This document shows, piece after piece, positions 24,753 through 32,491 of a stretch of DNA of 43,599 nt. The notes below the pieces were generated by a model that saw only the letters and a list, made by a program, of their open reading frames with translations, ran no database searches and was not told where the DNA came from. Each line of letters begins with the position of its first letter. Positions within the stretch are counted from its first letter, which is position 1. Position numbers and translations under genes: made by a program. Origin of the DNA: a virus; the IMG/VR virus record IMGVR_UViG_3300025163_000006, positions 1 through 43,599 of that record. One strand, 5' to 3'.

Positions 24753-26830
24753 TGAACATCTTGGAATTTGCTTTTAAATATGCAGATTTAGGGTGGCCAG
24801 TTGTTATCCTACACGGTATCAAAGATGGAAAATGCACCTGTGGTGACCCAGATTGTGACTCACCAGGTAAGCATCCACGTACACCGCATGGGCTGAAGGA
24901 TGCGACCACAGATAAAGCGGTGATAGAAGAGTGGTTCACTAAGTGGCCACACAGCAACATCGGTATTGTGATGGGTAAGCAATCAGGCATCTTTGCACTG
25001 GATGTCGACGGTGTTGACGGGGTTGCCAGCTTAAAGAATTTCTTATTGCCTAAGACACCGTATGCACGCACAGGTAACGGGTTTCATTTTCTGTTCAACT
25101 ATCCAGAGGATGTTGATGTACGACCCAAAGTTAAGCTGTTGAACGGTGTTGACCTGCGTGGTGAAGGCAGTTACATAGTTGCACCACCATCTATACATCC
25201 AAAAGGTGTGATGTACAGGTGGCTCACCAGTCCATTCGACACGCCAGTCGAAGACCCACCAAGCTGGTTGATAGATTTAATCAAAGAGGATAACAAACGG
25301 AGGTTACGTGCTGACATTTATTCGGGTGATAGAATAGACCCCAAGAAGGTGCTCGAAGGTGTACCCGAGGGTATGCGTAACGAAACCCTATTCCGTTATG
25401 CCTGCAGTTTAAGGGCACGTGGTGTCGCCAAAGAGGAGGCGTTGGCACTCGTGTTGCAGGCGGCGGAGAACTGCCAACCTCCTCTACCTGAAAAGGAGGC
25501 ACGTCGTGTCGTTGACAGCGCATGGCGATATGAACCAAGGATTGCACAAATAATCTCGGAAGCCGAACGTATGCATAAAGATGGCTGGACGATAGAGGCC
25601 AAACGCAACCGCTTAACTTTGCTCAACAGCTACACAGGTATGCGTGCCGTTGTCTCGAATATAACGGCCAAAGGTACCGATATTCATGGCATCTTAAAGA
25701 TTGAATTCCCGTTTTCCGATAAGCCAACACTCATACATCAGGCGAAGCTCAATTTCCTATCGTCGAGGTCACGCAAGGAATACGAGAATGCGCTTAACCA
25801 AAGGATACCAGATTTCGGCTGGAACATAATCCTCGAACGCATAGCAAACGAAGTTATGGAATATGTGGCACGTGGTGAACCCGCTATCCAGCTGACAGAG
25901 GTTGAGAACGAGCCATCGCCACCTGCTTATCTGTTGCCACCCATAGTTTATGATAAACAGCCAGTCATTCTATTTGGGCAACGTGGAGCTGGTAAATCGC
26001 TGTTGGGGCAGGTGATAGCTTTGTCGTTGGCAACAGGTGAGAACTTTATTAATAGCTCGCCCATACGACCGCTGTCTGTGCTGGTATTGGATTGGGAGAC
26101 TGAGCAATCAATCTGGGAGTGGCGCAATCATTGTTTGTTGAAGGGACAGCAGGTGTTTGACGAAAGGATACCAATTTATTATCGAAGATGTGTACGACCA
26201 CTGTGTGAGGATGTTGACCAGATAAGTGAGTTGATTGACGATTTGCATATTGATTTCGTGGTGATTGACTCATTGGGTCCCGCATGTGGTGGTAACCTGA
26301 ATGACCCCGATAGAGCGATACGATACTTTGAAGCCCTGAGGTCACTTAAGGTATCGAGCCTGACGATTGCCCATGTGGCTAAGAATGCACCTGTTGATAA
26401 GCGGACGGTGTTTGGGTCATCGTATTTCGAGAACCTTGCACGTTCGATATGGGAGGTTATACCACACTTGGAGCTGGGGGCTGACGAACTGGCGGTGGCA
26501 TTGAAGCATAAGAAAAACAACTTCGGTAAACTGCATCCCCCTATTGGTTTGAAGTTCGTCTTCGATAAAGATGCAATCTATGTTTATCAAACCAATCCAA
26601 ATGATATACCTGAGCTCGAAGAGACGGCAAGCTATCCTGAACGCATACTTTCGCTACTTGGTGTTGAGGGCAAGTTAAAGGCTTCGGAGATTAGTGAATA
26701 CCTTGAGATACCGTTGAATATCGTGAGGATAACGTTGTCGAGACTTAAACGGAAAGGTAAAGTGATAAACTTCGACGACAATACTTGGGGGCTATTGGAA
26801 CAAACGGAGGAGGAGGAGGCCGATGTGTAA
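24752..26830 (+). CDS. Prim-pol (AEP primase-polymerase) / RecA-fold helicase
   Basis: 692 residues from ATG 24752 (GAGGAG 5 nt upstream). Residues 5-175 are an archaeo-eukaryotic primase-polymerase domain: G-W-P-V-V-I, a Cys-rich insertion C-T-C-G-D-P-D-C, G-K-H-P-R-T, catalytic L-D-V-D-G at about 84-88, G-N-G-F-H-F, and G-V-D-L-R-G-E-G-S-Y-I-V-A-P-P-S. About 200-255 is a PriCT-like helical domain. About 390-600 is a RecA/RepA-type ATPase with Walker A G-Q-R-G-A-G-K-S and Walker B V-V-I-D-S-L-G. The C-terminus is a winged helix. It should prime and unwind at the phage fork and is the only replicase-like enzyme seen, so the host polymerase is presumably recruited. Confidence 0.9.
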   Translation: MNILEFAFKYADLGWPVVILHGIKDGKCTCGDPDCDSPGKHPRTPHGLKDATTDKAVIEEWFTKWPHSNIGIVMGKQSGIFALDVDGVDGVASLKNFLLPKTPYARTGNGFHFLFNYPEDVDVRPKVKLLNGVDLRGEGSYIVAPPSIHPKGVMYRWLTSPFDTPVEDPPSWLIDLIKEDNKRRLRADIYSGDRIDPKKVLEGVPEGMRNETLFRYACSLRARGVAKEEALALVLQAAENCQPPLPEKEARRVVDSAWRYEPRIAQIISEAERMHKDGWTIEAKRNRLTLLNSYTGMRAVVSNITAKGTDIHGILKIEFPFSDKPTLIHQAKLNFLSSRSRKEYENALNQRIPDFGWNIILERIANEVMEYVARGEPAIQLTEVENEPSPPAYLLPPIVYDKQPVILFGQRGAGKSLLGQVIALSLATGENFINSSPIRPLSVLVLDWETEQSIWEWRNHCLLKGQQVFDERIPIYYRRCVRPLCEDVDQISELIDDLHIDFVVIDSLGPACGGNLNDPDRAIRYFEALRSLKVSSLTIAHVAKNAPVDKRTVFGSSYFENLARSIWEVIPHLELGADELAVALKHKKNNFGKLHPPIGLKFVFDKDAIYVYQTNPNDIPELEETASYPERILSLLGVEGKLKASEISEYLEIPLNIVRITLSRLKRKGKVINFDDNTWGLLEQTEEEEADV

Positions 26831-27029
26831 GTTATTCGGTATTCTGTGGTTGATAGAAGCTGGCGTTGCGTTATATTCTCTAATTTGGTTGTTGAACGTG
26901 TTAACTGGGGGCGATTGGCATCGACAGCTGGTGCTCCATGTTAGGAGACCAGCTGGAGGTGGGTTCAAATCCCACCGCCTCCACAAGGTTGTTGATTGGT
27001 TTCATAGATATTGGGATGTTGAAGAATAA
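26823..27029 (+). CDS. Small membrane protein overlapping the tmRNA-like RNA (uncertain)
   Basis: 68-codon frame whose ATG overlaps the prim-pol stop, with GAGGAGGAGG just upstream. Residues 4-27 are hydrophobic (one membrane segment). Its 3' half runs straight through the tmRNA-like RNA at 26907-26983, so those codons may reflect RNA, not protein, constraints. If the RNA is cut out by RNase P and RNase Z the message would be destroyed. Confidence 0.35.
   Translation: MCKLFGILWLIEAGVALYSLIWLLNVLTGGDWHRQLVLHVRRPAGGGFKSHRLHKVVDWFHRYWDVEE
26907..26983 (+). ncRNA. tmRNA-like tRNA-like domain without mRNA region (77 nt)
   Basis: A 7-bp acceptor stem joins GGGGGCG (26907-26913) and CGCCTCC (26976-26982), with discriminator A26983. 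The third pair is G26909-U26980, the G3-U70 identity signal for alanyl-tRNA synthetase. There is no D stem; instead GGCATCGAC matches the tmRNA D-loop pattern GG-NN-UCGAC. The T arm is GTGGG-TTCAAAT-CCCAC (26959-26975), preceded by TGGA as in tmRNAs. In place of the ~250-nt coding and pseudoknot region there is one hairpin: GCTGGT/ACCAGC (6 bp) plus CTCC/GGAG (4 bp) with loop ATGTTA. A standard tRNA reading fails, as no 5-bp anticodon stem forms. The CCA end is not encoded (ACA follows). Ribosome rescue, decoy or alanine donor roles are open. Confidence 0.75.
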
Positions 27030-27039
27030 GGAGGTGCGA

Positions 27040-27351
27040 ATGCCAGTTAAAGTTATTTCGTCAGATAAAATCAAAAGAGGAGAAAGGAAGGTAAATTGTT
27101 ATGATTGTAAATATTGCGGTGAGATTCCTGGGAGCGCACACAAAAAATGTCTCTATGCCCTGAGAGACCAAGATAATCCTATTATTAATCTCCTTTCCCT
27201 GTTCGGAGGTTTACGAATGGATATTCCTCGCATGACTGTAGTTTTAATAGATACGGGAGTAAGAAGAGGTTGGTGTAGTTTTCCTTTTAATTTCGACCCA
27301 ATCTGGATTTATGATTGCGACAAATTTACCCCTAAAGAAAAGGAGACATGA
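27040..27351 (+). CDS. Cys-rich zinc-finger-like hypothetical protein
   Basis: 103 residues from ATG 27040 (AAGGAGG 6 nt upstream); earlier in-frame codons cover the tmRNA-like RNA and are rejected. Residues 18-40 contain C-x-x-C-x-x-C and another Cys, with two more Cys near 75 and 92 (W-C-S-F-P-F and D-C-D-K-F). A small metal-binding protein, function unknown. Its stop overlaps the start region of the next gene. Confidence 0.65.
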   Translation: MPVKVISSDKIKRGERKVNCYDCKYCGEIPGSAHKKCLYALRDQDNPIINLLSLFGGLRMDIPRMTVVLIDTGVRRGWCSFPFNFDPIWIYDCDKFTPKEKET

Positions 27352-27791
27352 TGTTCGACCCGACTAAAGAAGTGCCGAGTTTAGAGTTGTGTAAGGAGTT
27401 GAAAGAGCTGGGATTTCCTCAAGACATCGGGGGTTGGTATTGGTGTAAAATCAAAGAACTGCCTCCAAGCCCGATAAGAAGATGGAAATTAGTATATGCG
27501 AATTCAATTACACAATTAGATAAGAAATTAAGACGGAGATTTGATAAGGTGTATGAAATTATTAAAGCTCCAACTCTTCGTGAAGTTTTGGAGTGGTTGC
27601 CCATCGAAATAGAATATAAAGGCGAAACACTATACTTAGAATTCGATAGACCTGATGAAACCCAGTTCCTTGTGTCGTATTGTTATGCTTACGAACGAAT
27701 ATGCCCTATAGCTATCGGAGACGATGAGATAATTAATGCCCCGACCAAGATGCTAATTTATTTAACCTATAAAGGTTATGTTTCATTTTGA
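27351..27791 (+). CDS. Hypothetical protein, paralogue of genes at 32829 and 36917
   Basis: 146 residues from ATG 27351 (AGGAG 5 nt upstream; ATG 27348 is too close). N-terminal pattern E-V-P-S-L-E-L-C-K-E-L-K-E-L-G-F-P-Q, a Trp-Tyr-Trp core, then K-A-P-T-L-R-E, L-P-I-x-I and a C-terminal M-L-I-Y-L-T-Y-K-G-Y-V-S-F. The same pattern is found in the gene at 32829-33221 and, broken, at 36917-37391. No biochemical function is known to me; being kept in several copies suggests a fast-evolving accessory role. Confidence 0.7.
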   Translation: MFDPTKEVPSLELCKELKELGFPQDIGGWYWCKIKELPPSPIRRWKLVYANSITQLDKKLRRRFDKVYEIIKAPTLREVLEWLPIEIEYKGETLYLEFDRPDETQFLVSYCYAYERICPIAIGDDEIINAPTKMLIYLTYKGYVSF

Positions 27792-27805
27792 CAAAAGGAG
27801 GGTTA

Positions 27806-27991
27806 ATGACAAGGAAAGTTGGTTTAAGGCCAGAAGAGATTATCGTGAACCTCATCTACTGGCCTGCTGTGATATTTATCGGGATTTATTGTAAATTCAG
27901 AGGGATTGAACTATTATGTTATATCGGAGCGGTGCTTTTGCTTTATATTGGAATTTTAAGTATGTTAGCAATAGACCACTTTATACCTTAG
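27806..27991 (+). CDS. Small two-segment membrane protein
   Basis: 61 residues from ATG 27806, with AGGAGGG 4 nt upstream; the TTG at 27788 lies before that site. Two hydrophobic helices (about 13-29 and 36-57). Unknown. The 85 nt after it contain no gene. Confidence 0.6.
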   Translation: MTRKVGLRPEEIIVNLIYWPAVIFIGIYCKFRGIELLCYIGAVLLLYIGILSMLAIDHFIP

Positions 27992-28076
27992 ATGGCAGGT
28001 AAGGTGGTGGTTTAGCTCAGTATTTGCGAAAGAAAAGGGAGGCAGAGAAGATTGATTAAAAAAAGAAGGAGGTATT

Positions 28077-28508
28077 ATGTGTAAGTTATGTGAAGAGTTT
28101 TATAACAGATATCCTTTGGATGGGGATGGCTACCATGTTATTAGTCATCGTGAGAAGATGATGCCGATTAGATGTGCATTCGATAAGAATGGACGTTTCC
28201 ATAAACGGAACTGGAATTGCATGACACTTAATGCATTACGTGAGATAGCTGAAAGCCACAAAGATTGCTATCACTATCGGGATGACATATATGCAGGTAC
28301 AATTTATGTCTTACCCATTCCTGCACCTAATGAAGTTACTGATGATGTGCAACGAGGCTACATAGTGATGACTTGTCATAAAGGTCATGGCACTATAGAT
28401 AGAGCAATAGTTATTAACGAAGATGATATCGAAATATTAACTCTAAAGACTGCCGAATGGGTGATTAAAGCTTATAGAGGAAAATTATCTTTATTCAACC
28501 ACGATTAA
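28077..28508 (+). CDS. Hypothetical protein with Cys motif
   Basis: 143 residues. AAGGAGG lies 6 nt before the ATG. It starts M-C-K-L-C, has three further Cys, then a strand region Y-A-G-T-I-Y-V-L-P-I-P and G-Y-I-V-M-T-C-H-K-G-H-G near 111-122. Last gene of the rightward unit; unknown function. Confidence 0.65.
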   Translation: MCKLCEEFYNRYPLDGDGYHVISHREKMMPIRCAFDKNGRFHKRNWNCMTLNALREIAESHKDCYHYRDDIYAGTIYVLPIPAPNEVTDDVQRGYIVMTCHKGHGTIDRAIVINEDDIEILTLKTAEWVIKAYRGKLSLFNHD

Positions 28509-28514
28509 TCAGCT

Positions 28515-28559
28515 ATGCATCATCCTTAAATGCTTCACGTAGAGAATAGGGTGATGCAT
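28515..28559. terminator. Hairpin between converging transcription units
   Basis: ATGCATCATCC (28515-28525) pairs with GGGTGATGCAT (28549-28559), 11 bp with one G-T. It lies between converging gene ends (28508 and 28580). A copy of TGATGCATTA at 28552 recurs at 28573-28582. U-tracts are poor, so efficiency is uncertain. Confidence 0.45.
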
Positions 28560-28579
28560 TATGCATTTAGATTGATGCA

Positions 28580-28915
28580 TTACCAGTATCCGAAGGCTTT
28601 GAGCCGACGTTCAATCTCAGACTTCAATTTATGATTTTTTGCTACTGATAGAACCTCATCAGTCAACACCTTACCTCTCAGCGGTGACGAACTCAACACC
28701 CTTAACTCCTCACTATCAATAGGCACACCGAAGGTGACGAACCACCCGCACTTCGGGCATTTCATATAGACATCGACATGCAGGAACCCACGAGCTGCCT
28801 GACCCGCTGTAAAGTGATGCACTATTAGCTCTTCGCCGTCGAATGCACAGTATTTCGGTGTCTTGGGATAAGGTAATGCACCATGTGCAGTCTGTAAGAT
28901 TTCCCAATCTCTCAT
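28580..28915 (-). CDS. Hypothetical zinc-binding protein
   Basis: 111 residues from ATG 28915, which overlaps the terminase TGA and has GGGAGG 5 nt upstream; a longer frame inside terminase is rejected. C-x-x-C (M-K-C-P-K-C-G-W-F-V) at about 55-60, preceded by a Cys-Ala-Phe-Asp-Gly-Glu segment. Strand-rich then a helical, basic end. Unknown; co-translated with terminase. Confidence 0.65.
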   Translation of the reverse strand: MRDWEILQTAHGALPYPKTPKYCAFDGEELIVHHFTAGQAARGFLHVDVYMKCPKCGWFVTFGVPIDSEELRVLSSSPLRGKVLTDEVLSVAKNHKLKSEIERRLKAFGYW

Positions 28916-30447
28916 CACAACCTCCCAATAGTTGGTCGTTGATAAGCCTCTTTCGCCCACAGTGCTATCACAAGGCTATCAGCGTAATCGGGTGACCTAT
29001 GGAGTTTCTTACGGATGGCATCTTTAGGTAGGATAAGGATTTTGTTGTCTTTGGAATACTTGTATTCCATGACTTCCAAGTCTTGACGCAAGAATTTCAC
29101 ATACGGGTCGCTGGCACGTGCAACCCTCAGCTGTCCTCTGAATGCCAACCTCTGCAACAGGAAATAAGCTTGTGCACGCAGGTTCTTATATGCAGGTTCG
29201 GTTGCATGGTATGACGACATGAATCCCTTAACTGGTAACCCACGTTTCGATAAGATGTCTATCAACCCGCCACCCAACCCCATAGCATCCACCAAGATGA
29301 TGAGCGGGTCGTAGTGTTCATACAACTCCTCAATCCTTTCTGCCAGCTCGTCAAGGTACAATCTGTAAGCATATTGGTTAAGGATAACGTTCTTTTCATT
29401 CAACACAGTCACCACCGATACGTCTTCACCGCCACGTGCAACATCAACCCCGAAGTAGGTGTACTCCCAGCGGTCTTCGAGCTCATCCTTGGGTTCGAGC
29501 ATCATCTTAAGAGCATCACGTGTAAGCAACCGCTGGGTAAAATGCTCAGGGGGCAATTCACCCAACACCCGTACCATGAACTGTGGTGACCTTGCACCCC
29601 AGCGTTCTTTCATATTCTCGACCCACTCCTTGGTGACGAGCCCTGGGATAACGATTTTACCCTCCTTTACGTTCGGACAATCATAGCATGAGATATGGAT
29701 ATGATACCAGTTGGGGTTGTCAAAAGTGTCAACAAACCTACCAGTCCCTGTCTCGGGTGGGTTACCAATCGCCAGTATCCTCGAATATTCAGTTGTTAAG
29801 AACCTATCCTCCGCTATGTCGAAAATCTCGTCATCTATGCCACCAGCCTCATCAATCACCAACAACCTGTGTTGTGCGTGGAAGCCGCCCCATCGAACAG
29901 CTCGGTTGGTCGACATGCCGAAGGCGCTACGGTCGTTGGTCAACGCCCACTCCCATTTGAACAGCTTGCCACCAAGCTCTGGACGCCACCACCTGTGGAT
30001 TTCACCCCAAAGGATTTTAATCACTTGCCTAAATGATGGAGCAGTTGAAATAACTAACGTATCGCTATCGAAAGCTTCCATGAACCACAATACAGCTATT
30101 GCAGCGGTCGTACTTTTACCCACACCATAGCCTGACCGTACCGATACGCGTTTGTGGTCACGTAGGGCTTCAAGGATTTCCTTCTGCTTCTCCCAAAGCT
30201 TGATTTCAAGGATTTTCTCAGCAAAATAAATTGGGTCTTTCCAGTACCTTTCTGGGGGGTCAGGTAGCTTAGGCTCTGGTATTTTAGCGGCGGCACCACG
30301 ACCCCAGCGATAGAGGATGTAACGAACTTCCTTTTCAGTAAGACCAGTTTCTATCGCTATCTCGGTGTTGTTGTAATCATCCGTCTTTAACTGGATAACC
30401 CGTTCAATCAACTCACGTGGATACAACGTGTCATGCTTACGGGGCAT
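28915..30447 (-). CDS. Terminase large subunit with N-terminal HTH
   Basis: 510 residues. Residues 8-50 form a helix-turn-helix (E-L-I-E-R-V-I-Q-L ... T-E-I-A-I-E-T-G-L-T-E-K-E-V-R), like the DNA-binding part of small terminases. Residues 70-240 are the packaging ATPase: Walker A G-Y-G-V-G-K-S (106-112), Walker B L-L-V-I-D-E-A-G (catalytic E200). Residues 325-500 are the RNase H-like nuclease with Asp335, Asp387 and Asp490. No separate small terminase was found, so the fused HTH may choose the DNA. It is the next-to-last gene of the leftward unit, far from the portal, and transcribed from its own promoter. There is no ribosome-binding site before the ATG, and the predicted transcript starts at or next to it. 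Confidence 0.92.
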   Translation of the reverse strand: MPRKHDTLYPRELIERVIQLKTDDYNNTEIAIETGLTEKEVRYILYRWGRGAAAKIPEPKLPDPPERYWKDPIYFAEKILEIKLWEKQKEILEALRDHKRVSVRSGYGVGKSTTAAIAVLWFMEAFDSDTLVISTAPSFRQVIKILWGEIHRWWRPELGGKLFKWEWALTNDRSAFGMSTNRAVRWGGFHAQHRLLVIDEAGGIDDEIFDIAEDRFLTTEYSRILAIGNPPETGTGRFVDTFDNPNWYHIHISCYDCPNVKEGKIVIPGLVTKEWVENMKERWGARSPQFMVRVLGELPPEHFTQRLLTRDALKMMLEPKDELEDRWEYTYFGVDVARGGEDVSVVTVLNEKNVILNQYAYRLYLDELAERIEELYEHYDPLIILVDAMGLGGGLIDILSKRGLPVKGFMSSYHATEPAYKNLRAQAYFLLQRLAFRGQLRVARASDPYVKFLRQDLEVMEYKYSKDNKILILPKDAIRKKLHRSPDYADSLVIALWAKEAYQRPTIGRL

Positions 30448-30452
30448 ATATT

Positions 30453-30480
30453 AAGATAACACAATTCATCAAATTGTCAA
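30453..30480 (-). promoter_or_regulatory. Terminase promoter, probably leaderless
   Basis: On the minus strand, TTGACA (30480-30475) and TATCTT (30458-30453) are 16 bp apart; the shared TTGACAATTTG start is present. A start 6-7 nt after the -10 falls at the terminase ATG (30447), and no SD precedes it. Confidence 0.7.
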
Positions 30481-30494
30481 TCAGTTATGTTCTT

Positions 30495-30720
30495 TCATAG
30501 GACACTTGCGATATAATCTGAAGAAGTGAATGTTCCCTCTAATCGGCTTTTCTTATCGAAATATTCGTTTATCAACTTCAAAGCCAGTTTAAGAGTCTCG
30601 ATATGCTCTCTGCAGAAATCATTGCGTTCGTCTTCGCCTTTCGCTGTGATATAGCCTTTAAAGAAACCAGATTAAGTCCTTTATGTTTCCCAAATGCTTG
30701 AGACGTTCTGAATAACTCAT
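30495..30720 (-). pseudogene. Small gene needing a +1 frameshift at CTT-TAA
   Basis: AAAGGAGG and ATG (30720) open a 20-codon frame that stops at TAA (30660-30658) in the context TTT CTT TAA A. The +1 frame continues from TTT AAA GGC for about 53 codons to TGA (30497-30495), encoding a helical, charged segment (E-R-N-D-F-C-R-E-H-I-E-T-L-K-L-A-L-K-L). CTT before a stop followed by +1 slippage to TTT is the arrangement of the bacterial prfB frameshift site. Either this is programmed frameshifting or a one-base indel. No family recognised. Confidence 0.55.
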
Positions 30721-30730
30721 TGTACCTCCT

Positions 30731-30958
30731 TTACAGTGGAAAATAAATCTCATAAGTTGTATCAGAAGCTTCCTTAAAATAATATTTCGGATAAGCTGTG
30801 CTATCATCATACACAGGCAATTCAAGTGGCTTTTTCGGTGGTGTTGGTTTAGAATTCACGATGCTGTCATATATCGCTTTACAGCGTACACAGATATAAA
30901 CTCCTAACCGCCAGTCAAAGTAATTGGTTGGCATACCACAAAATGCACACCTATGCAT
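30731..30958 (-). CDS. Small zinc-ribbon protein
   Basis: 75 residues with two Cys pairs (C-A-F-C near 4-7 and C-V-R-C near 23-26) 16 residues apart, a typical zinc ribbon, followed by a Pro/Lys-rich tail. GGGGGGTGAT precedes the ATG, which lies next to the previous gene's TGA. Could bind nucleic acid or protein. Confidence 0.65.
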   Translation of the reverse strand: MHRCAFCGMPTNYFDWRLGVYICVRCKAIYDSIVNSKPTPPKKPLELPVYDDSTAYPKYYFKEASDTTYEIYFPL

Positions 30959-30959
30959 A

Positions 30960-31526
30960 TCACCCCCCTTCTAATAATTTCTTTATCGCTTCAAATTCTT
31001 CTTTAGTGATGTGTTTCTCCTCAACAACCTCCCACCTCCCAGTAACAGCGCTTTTAAATTCTAACTCAATTAATATACCCTCACCACTTCTGATTGCACG
31101 ACGACGTACCTCATTATTTTGCTCAATAATCATTTCCTCATCAGCACTTTGATTTACATCTGCTTCCCCTGTATAAAATGTAATCTGCATATTCGACAAA
31201 GACCAACGCCGCATGACAAATTTACCTTTCCATGGAAATACACGGAGTACCCCAGCTTCTGGTAGGCAATCTATGGATATAGCCTTCCGATAACCGAAGG
31301 GTGATTCGTCTGGCAATATATCTATCACGTCCGTGATGCCACCCAATTTACCGAGTGGCTTTCCATCTTTCACGGGTATTAGATACATGCACCGCCAACC
31401 AGAATCGTGCAATCTCTTGGTCGGGAGAATAATAAGGCTATCGAATATAATTTGTTCATAATCTTCTGGTAAATCAGGTAGTTGATGAAATTCTCGTTTG
31501 GACATCTTAGTAATTTTCGATACCAT
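30960..31526 (-). CDS. Hypothetical protein
   Basis: 188 residues with AAGGAGG before the ATG (31526). Alpha/beta, W/F-rich in the centre (V-F-P-W-K-G-K-F-V-M-R-R-W), a Glu-rich helical C-terminus. No family recognised. Confidence 0.65.
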   Translation of the reverse strand: MVSKITKMSKREFHQLPDLPEDYEQIIFDSLIILPTKRLHDSGWRCMYLIPVKDGKPLGKLGGITDVIDILPDESPFGYRKAISIDCLPEAGVLRVFPWKGKFVMRRWSLSNMQITFYTGEADVNQSADEEMIIEQNNEVRRRAIRSGEGILIELEFKSAVTGRWEVVEEKHITKEEFEAIKKLLEGG

Positions 31527-31546
31527 TTCACCTCCTTAATTTATCT

Positions 31547-31819
31547 TTAACTACGAAATAAAGCATTAAACCCTTCGAACAACGCTGAGATAGTTCGTTT
31601 AGCATGTTCTATCGCCTCTTGTTTAGCTTGACATTCTGGACACATTTTACTAAAATGCCTATCCCAGATGCTACCAAGATAGAGTTTACCACAGTATGGA
31701 CATCGGACAGGAAATTTCGTCTGTGCACAAGTGTAGCAATAACCAAGGAAGTCACGCTCCTCACGTGTGATTAATGGTTTACCACAAATCGGGCAGCGTT
31801 CATCTAAGACGATTGCCAT
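31547..31819 (-). CDS. Zinc-finger protein, four Cys pairs
   Basis: 90 residues. C-P-I-C, C-Y-T-C, C-P-Y-C and C-P-E-C pairs between about 9 and 63, enough for two zinc sites of rubredoxin-knuckle type, then a helical tail. GGAGGTGAA precedes the ATG. Overlaps the upstream gene by 16 nt. Function unknown. Confidence 0.7.
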   Translation of the reverse strand: MAIVLDERCPICGKPLITREERDFLGYCYTCAQTKFPVRCPYCGKLYLGSIWDRHFSKMCPECQAKQEAIEHAKRTISALFEGFNALFRS

Positions 31820-32283
31820 TTCACCTCCGCTTTATTCCATACTTTATCAAATAATTTATACATCACATAAGCGAGTTTGAGCTGTAACATCGATGTGAAA
31901 TATTTAATTGGCTGCCATTTACCAGGGCATACAGGTTTATAGCACCAGCTATGAAATTCTAAGTGCAAATCTACCAAGTTTTGGGGTACATATTTCTCGG
32001 TCTGATATTCTAATCTAATCGATTCTAACTGGGATTGGGTTGGCAGCCAGATTAATCTGCTTTTATAAATCCAATCAAATCGAGTTAGTTTTTCGTCAAA
32101 TGCAGTTCTAAGAGCAGCGATTCCTAACTTAGGCTCTCTACCAGAATTATCAATATCGAGAACAATACCAATATCAAAGTCACCTTGCGAGCAATAAACA
32201 AAGTCGCCAAATTCAGGCTTCCATAAATCTTGAATCTCATCAGCCCTTTCACACATCTTAATATAAATGTCATCGTCTTTCAT
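31804..32283 (-). CDS. Hypothetical protein
   Basis: 159 residues, AAAAGGAGG before ATG. Has a beta segment (G-D-F-V-Y-C-S-Q-G-D-F-D-I-G-I-V-L-D-I-D) and a helical C-terminal half with several Trp. No family recognised. Its end overlaps the zinc-finger gene. Confidence 0.6.
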   Translation of the reverse strand: MKDDDIYIKMCERADEIQDLWKPEFGDFVYCSQGDFDIGIVLDIDNSGREPKLGIAALRTAFDEKLTRFDWIYKSRLIWLPTQSQLESIRLEYQTEKYVPQNLVDLHLEFHSWCYKPVCPGKWQPIKYFTSMLQLKLAYVMYKLFDKVWNKAEVKWQSS

Positions 32284-32314
32284 TCTACCTCCTTTTTCTA
32301 ATATACGTTCAATC

Positions 32315-32479
32315 TTAGCTTCCGATTGTTTGTAGGCGGGTTAAGGAGTAGATGAACCATAGTTGGAAACCAAGTACATCCATCATCAGTATGCCTTTCC
32401 GCCTGAACAAGGCTATCTTAAAGCTCCGATATTTATCGTCACGCCATCTGTTGGTGTTATAGAAATGAAATCTACGCAT
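32315..32479 (-). CDS. Small basic hypothetical protein (54 residues)
   Basis: Start ATG at 32479 (or the adjacent ATG at 32482) behind AAAGGAGG, ending at TAA 32317-32315. Arg/Phe/Tyr-rich (M-R-R-F-H-F-Y-N-T-N-R-W), with a hydrophobic helix near 30-47. It fills what would otherwise be a 208-nt gap between genes. Confidence 0.55.
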   Translation of the reverse strand: MRRFHFYNTNRWRDDKYRSFKIALFRRKGILMMDVLGFQLWFIYSLTRLQTIGS

Positions 32480-32491
32480 CATCCTCCTTTA

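Noticed and set aside
26951-26985. 3' half of the tmRNA-like RNA as a phage attachment site
   Set aside because: attP sites in ssrA carry only the 3' end; here the 5' acceptor strand and D-loop are also present and no integrase was found.
28003-28060. GGTGGTTTAGCTCAGTATTTGC looks like the 5' half of a tRNA
   Set aside because: No matching D stem, anticodon arm, T arm or acceptor partner follows; at most a remnant.
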